The position numbers were made by a program, and so were the translations under genes. A stretch of DNA of 49,798 nt. It comes from an uncultured Gammaproteobacteria bacterium (GTDB lineage Bacteria > Pseudomonadota > Gammaproteobacteria > Pseudomonadales > Pseudohongiellaceae). This document shows positions 48,355 through 49,798 of this stretch, one piece after another; position 1 is the stretch's first letter; every line of letters starts with the position of its first letter. Location of the stretch: positions 1 through 49,798 of the forward strand of contig CAJXPR010000013.1 in the NCBI GenBank assembly GCA_913058135.1, given 5' to 3'. The notes under the pieces were generated by a model that worked only from the letters and a program-made list of their open reading frames with translations, searched no databases and was not told the origin of the DNA.

Positions 48355-49500
48355 ATGGCAGAACCCCTGAAGAACCAGTACGGCGCCGACATACCTCACC
48401 GTATCGCCGACATGATTGGCTCGGTATCATCCGAGTTCCGGCGCCAGGACTTCCTGGATTATGTGCTGCCGGACTATGACAGTCTGGAGTTGATGCCGCG
48501 CGGCTGGCATATGGCGGACGGCCTGTCCCACGCCCTGCCCGATCACTACCCCGCAGCAATCGACATTCTGCTGGCCTCGCTGCCACCGGCCAAACCAACG
48601 CTCAGCTCTGCATCAGCCACCCAGGATCGTGAAGGTGGTTCGCTGGCGCCTTTTCTGTTCATGCCGCACACGTTTTTTGTGGCCCGCTACGGGCTGGCAG
48701 ATTTTGAGGCATCGATGCGCGCCCAGTACGAACTGACCCAGCGATTTACCGCAGAGTTCAGCATACGTCCGTTTCTGCAGCAGCATCAGCAGGCCACACT
48801 GGAACGGCTGCAGGAGTGGATTGATGACCCCAGCGAACATGTGCGCCGCCTGGTCTCTGAAGGTACCCGTCCGCGCCTGCCGTGGGCATCAAGACTTCCT
48901 GACTTTCAGCGTGACCCGACACCGGTACTGGCATTGCTGGAGCAGCTGAAAGACGATCCGTCGTTGTATGTGCGCCGCTCGGTCGCCAACAACCTGAATG
49001 ATATCGGCAAGGACCATCCCGGACTGTTGCTGGAGACTGCCGAACGCTGGTATCAGGGCGCCAGTAAAGAGCGCCAGTGGATTGTCCGGCACGCGTTGAG
49101 AAATGCCTTCAAGGCTGGCGACCAGCGGGCACTGGCGTTGTTCGGATTTGCGGCTACTGACGCCATTGAGGTAACACAGGCCGGTATTACACCGCAACAA
49201 CTTGCCATGGGCGAAACCACTGCGCTGTCCTGCGTCATCAGTAATAACAGCAAACGTTCGCAGTCCCTGATGATCGACTTCCAGGTGCATTTTGTAAAAG
49301 CCAACGGCACGGCCAGGGCGAAGGTTTTCAAACTGGCACAAACTGAGCTGGCCGCAGGCGATTCAATGACTGTCTCTAAAAAGATATCCCTGGCACCTTT
49401 GACCACACGCAAGCTATATGCCGGACACCATCAGGTCGACCTGCTGATCAATGGCCAGTGTCATCCGCTGGGCCACTTTGTAATCGATGACGCGTCATGA
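48355..49500 (+). CDS. alkC: AlkC-type DNA glycosylase (HEAT-repeat DNA alkylation repair)
   Basis: A 381-residue protein matching the AlkC branch of HEAT-repeat DNA glycosylases, which excise positively charged alkylated bases such as 3-methyladenine without flipping them out. The N-terminal MAEPLKNQYGADIPHRIADM and the WHMADGLSHALP motif are typical. HEAT-like helices cover residues about 1-265 (EWIDDPSEHVRRLVSEGTRPRL with PWASRL; LLEQLKDDPSLYVRRSVANNL). The last 100 residues form a beta-rich, Ig-like domain (VTQAGITPQQLAMGETTALSC onward), which AlkC uses for DNA contact. The gene is 18 bp after the MipA gene on the same strand. Its last 53 bases overlap, tail to tail, the end of the convergent oxidoreductase gene. 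Confidence 0.88.
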   Translation: MAEPLKNQYGADIPHRIADMIGSVSSEFRRQDFLDYVLPDYDSLELMPRGWHMADGLSHALPDHYPAAIDILLASLPPAKPTLSSASATQDREGGSLAPFLFMPHTFFVARYGLADFEASMRAQYELTQRFTAEFSIRPFLQQHQQATLERLQEWIDDPSEHVRRLVSEGTRPRLPWASRLPDFQRDPTPVLALLEQLKDDPSLYVRRSVANNLNDIGKDHPGLLLETAERWYQGASKERQWIVRHALRNAFKAGDQRALALFGFAATDAIEVTQAGITPQQLAMGETTALSCVISNNSKRSQSLMIDFQVHFVKANGTARAKVFKLAQTELAAGDSMTVSKKISLAPLTTRKLYAGHHQVDLLINGQCHPLGHFVIDDAS

Positions 49501-49772
49501 AACGCTGATCCAGCCAATCCTTCCAGCGCCCGACCAGGCGACCACCCACGGTCCAGCCGGCGATATTCGCCACCGCACCACCATCGCCTGTCGCCAGCAG
49601 CGCCAGTGCCTTTTTTTGCGGCTGGTAAGTGCTCAACGGGCGACCCTGCAGAAAGCCCCGAATATTGTCAGCCAGCACCGGTCCATGGCGCACCGAATAC
49701 ACGCCGGATTTTTTGCTGCCCGGCAATGACGCGCTGTCACCGCTGACAAAAACGTTTGGGTGGGACGTGCTT
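49448..49772 (-). CDS. NADH dehydrogenase/SelD N-terminal-like flavin oxidoreductase (C-terminal fragment)
   Basis: The last 107 or so residues of an FAD-dependent pyridine-nucleotide oxidoreductase; the 5' part is lost at the contig end. STSHPNVFVSGDSASLPG is the second FAD-contact motif (family form HPxVFAxGDxA). Next come KSGVYSVRHGPVLADNIRGF and GRPLSTYQPQKKALALLATG. The stretch WKDWLDQRFM near the end is typical of the branch that also occurs fused to or beside SelD. The substrate is unknown. The final residues overlap the convergent alkC gene. In the raw frame the bases 49773-49789 belong to the adapter and would add a false MCIRDR start. Confidence 0.85.
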
Positions 49773-49798
49773 CTGTCTCTTATACACATCTCCGAGCC
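49773..49798 (-). other. Nextera (Tn5) library adapter, not genomic
   Basis: CTGTCTCTTATACACATCT (49773-49791) is the reverse complement of the Tn5 mosaic end, followed by CCGAGCC, the start of the Nextera read-2 adapter. Genomic sequence ends at 49772. Confidence 0.97.

Overview
The window is a contig from a Gram-negative proteobacterium, most likely an aerobic, aquatic gammaproteobacterium. Pointers are the TonB-dependent receptor, MipA and other outer-membrane proteins, Fur- and PhoB-type operators, CstA, DadA with a divergent Lrp regulator, a LiuR-like MerR regulator next to IcmF, and a very large RTX protein. Genus cannot be decided from the sequence. Both contig ends carry Nextera transposon-adapter sequence (1-48 and 49773-49798). 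The first and last genes are therefore cut by library construction, and the last codons of their open frames are adapter, not biology.

Layout. 49-1521: partial GCS2-type glutamate-cysteine ligase and a DUF924 protein. 1540-5279: Fur-controlled heme uptake unit (hemP, TonB-dependent receptor, exported CbiX-like protein with a His-rich insert). 5336-10824: diguanylate cyclase, Ca2+/Na+ antiporter, CstA with its YbdD/YjiX partner, Asp/Glu racemase. 10821-12359: YqaA-like membrane protein, DUF2835, class II aldolase. 12513-14516: Lrp regulator divergent from dadA. 14523-15378: SRPBCC-ArsR operon behind two matching palindromes. 15388-18472: EVE protein, TauE/SafE-type exporter, and phoD behind a clear PHO box. 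18466-23952: 1828-residue RTX protein with an N-terminal DUF4347 domain. 24206-29346: icmF, merR/liuR-like regulator and thiolase around a 24-bp palindrome. 29375-32476: lectin-like secreted protein, 1-Cys peroxiredoxin, lipoprotein, and a PiuC-type dioxygenase with a Fur-like box. 32494-36930: yfbR-MFS-ppc operon. 37126-39595: small membrane protein, XRE regulator, AbgT transporter. 39611-39933: structured, repeat-like intergenic DNA. 39951-43250: redoxin/cytochrome c/copper-monooxygenase fusion and a second thiolase. 43388-46033: short outer-membrane protein, S58 peptidase, VOC protein, ArfB. 46247-46382: series of hairpins ending in a strong terminator with no gene in front. 46457-49772: S1/P1 nuclease, MipA, AlkC, and the tail of a flavin oxidoreductase.

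The themes are nutrient acquisition (heme and iron under Fur, phosphate under PhoB, peptides or pyruvate through CstA, D-amino acids through DadA) and acyl-CoA catabolism (IcmF, two thiolases). No tRNA, rRNA, insertion sequence, prophage or CRISPR array was seen. The less ordinary items are the exported CbiX-like protein with a His-rich loop in a heme operon, the DUF4347 domain with a His/Cys pair resembling clan CD peptidases on the RTX giant, the twin palindromes of the ArsR operon (one overlapping the ribosome binding site), the redoxin-cytochrome-copper monooxygenase fusion, and two terminators without an upstream gene that may end small RNAs.
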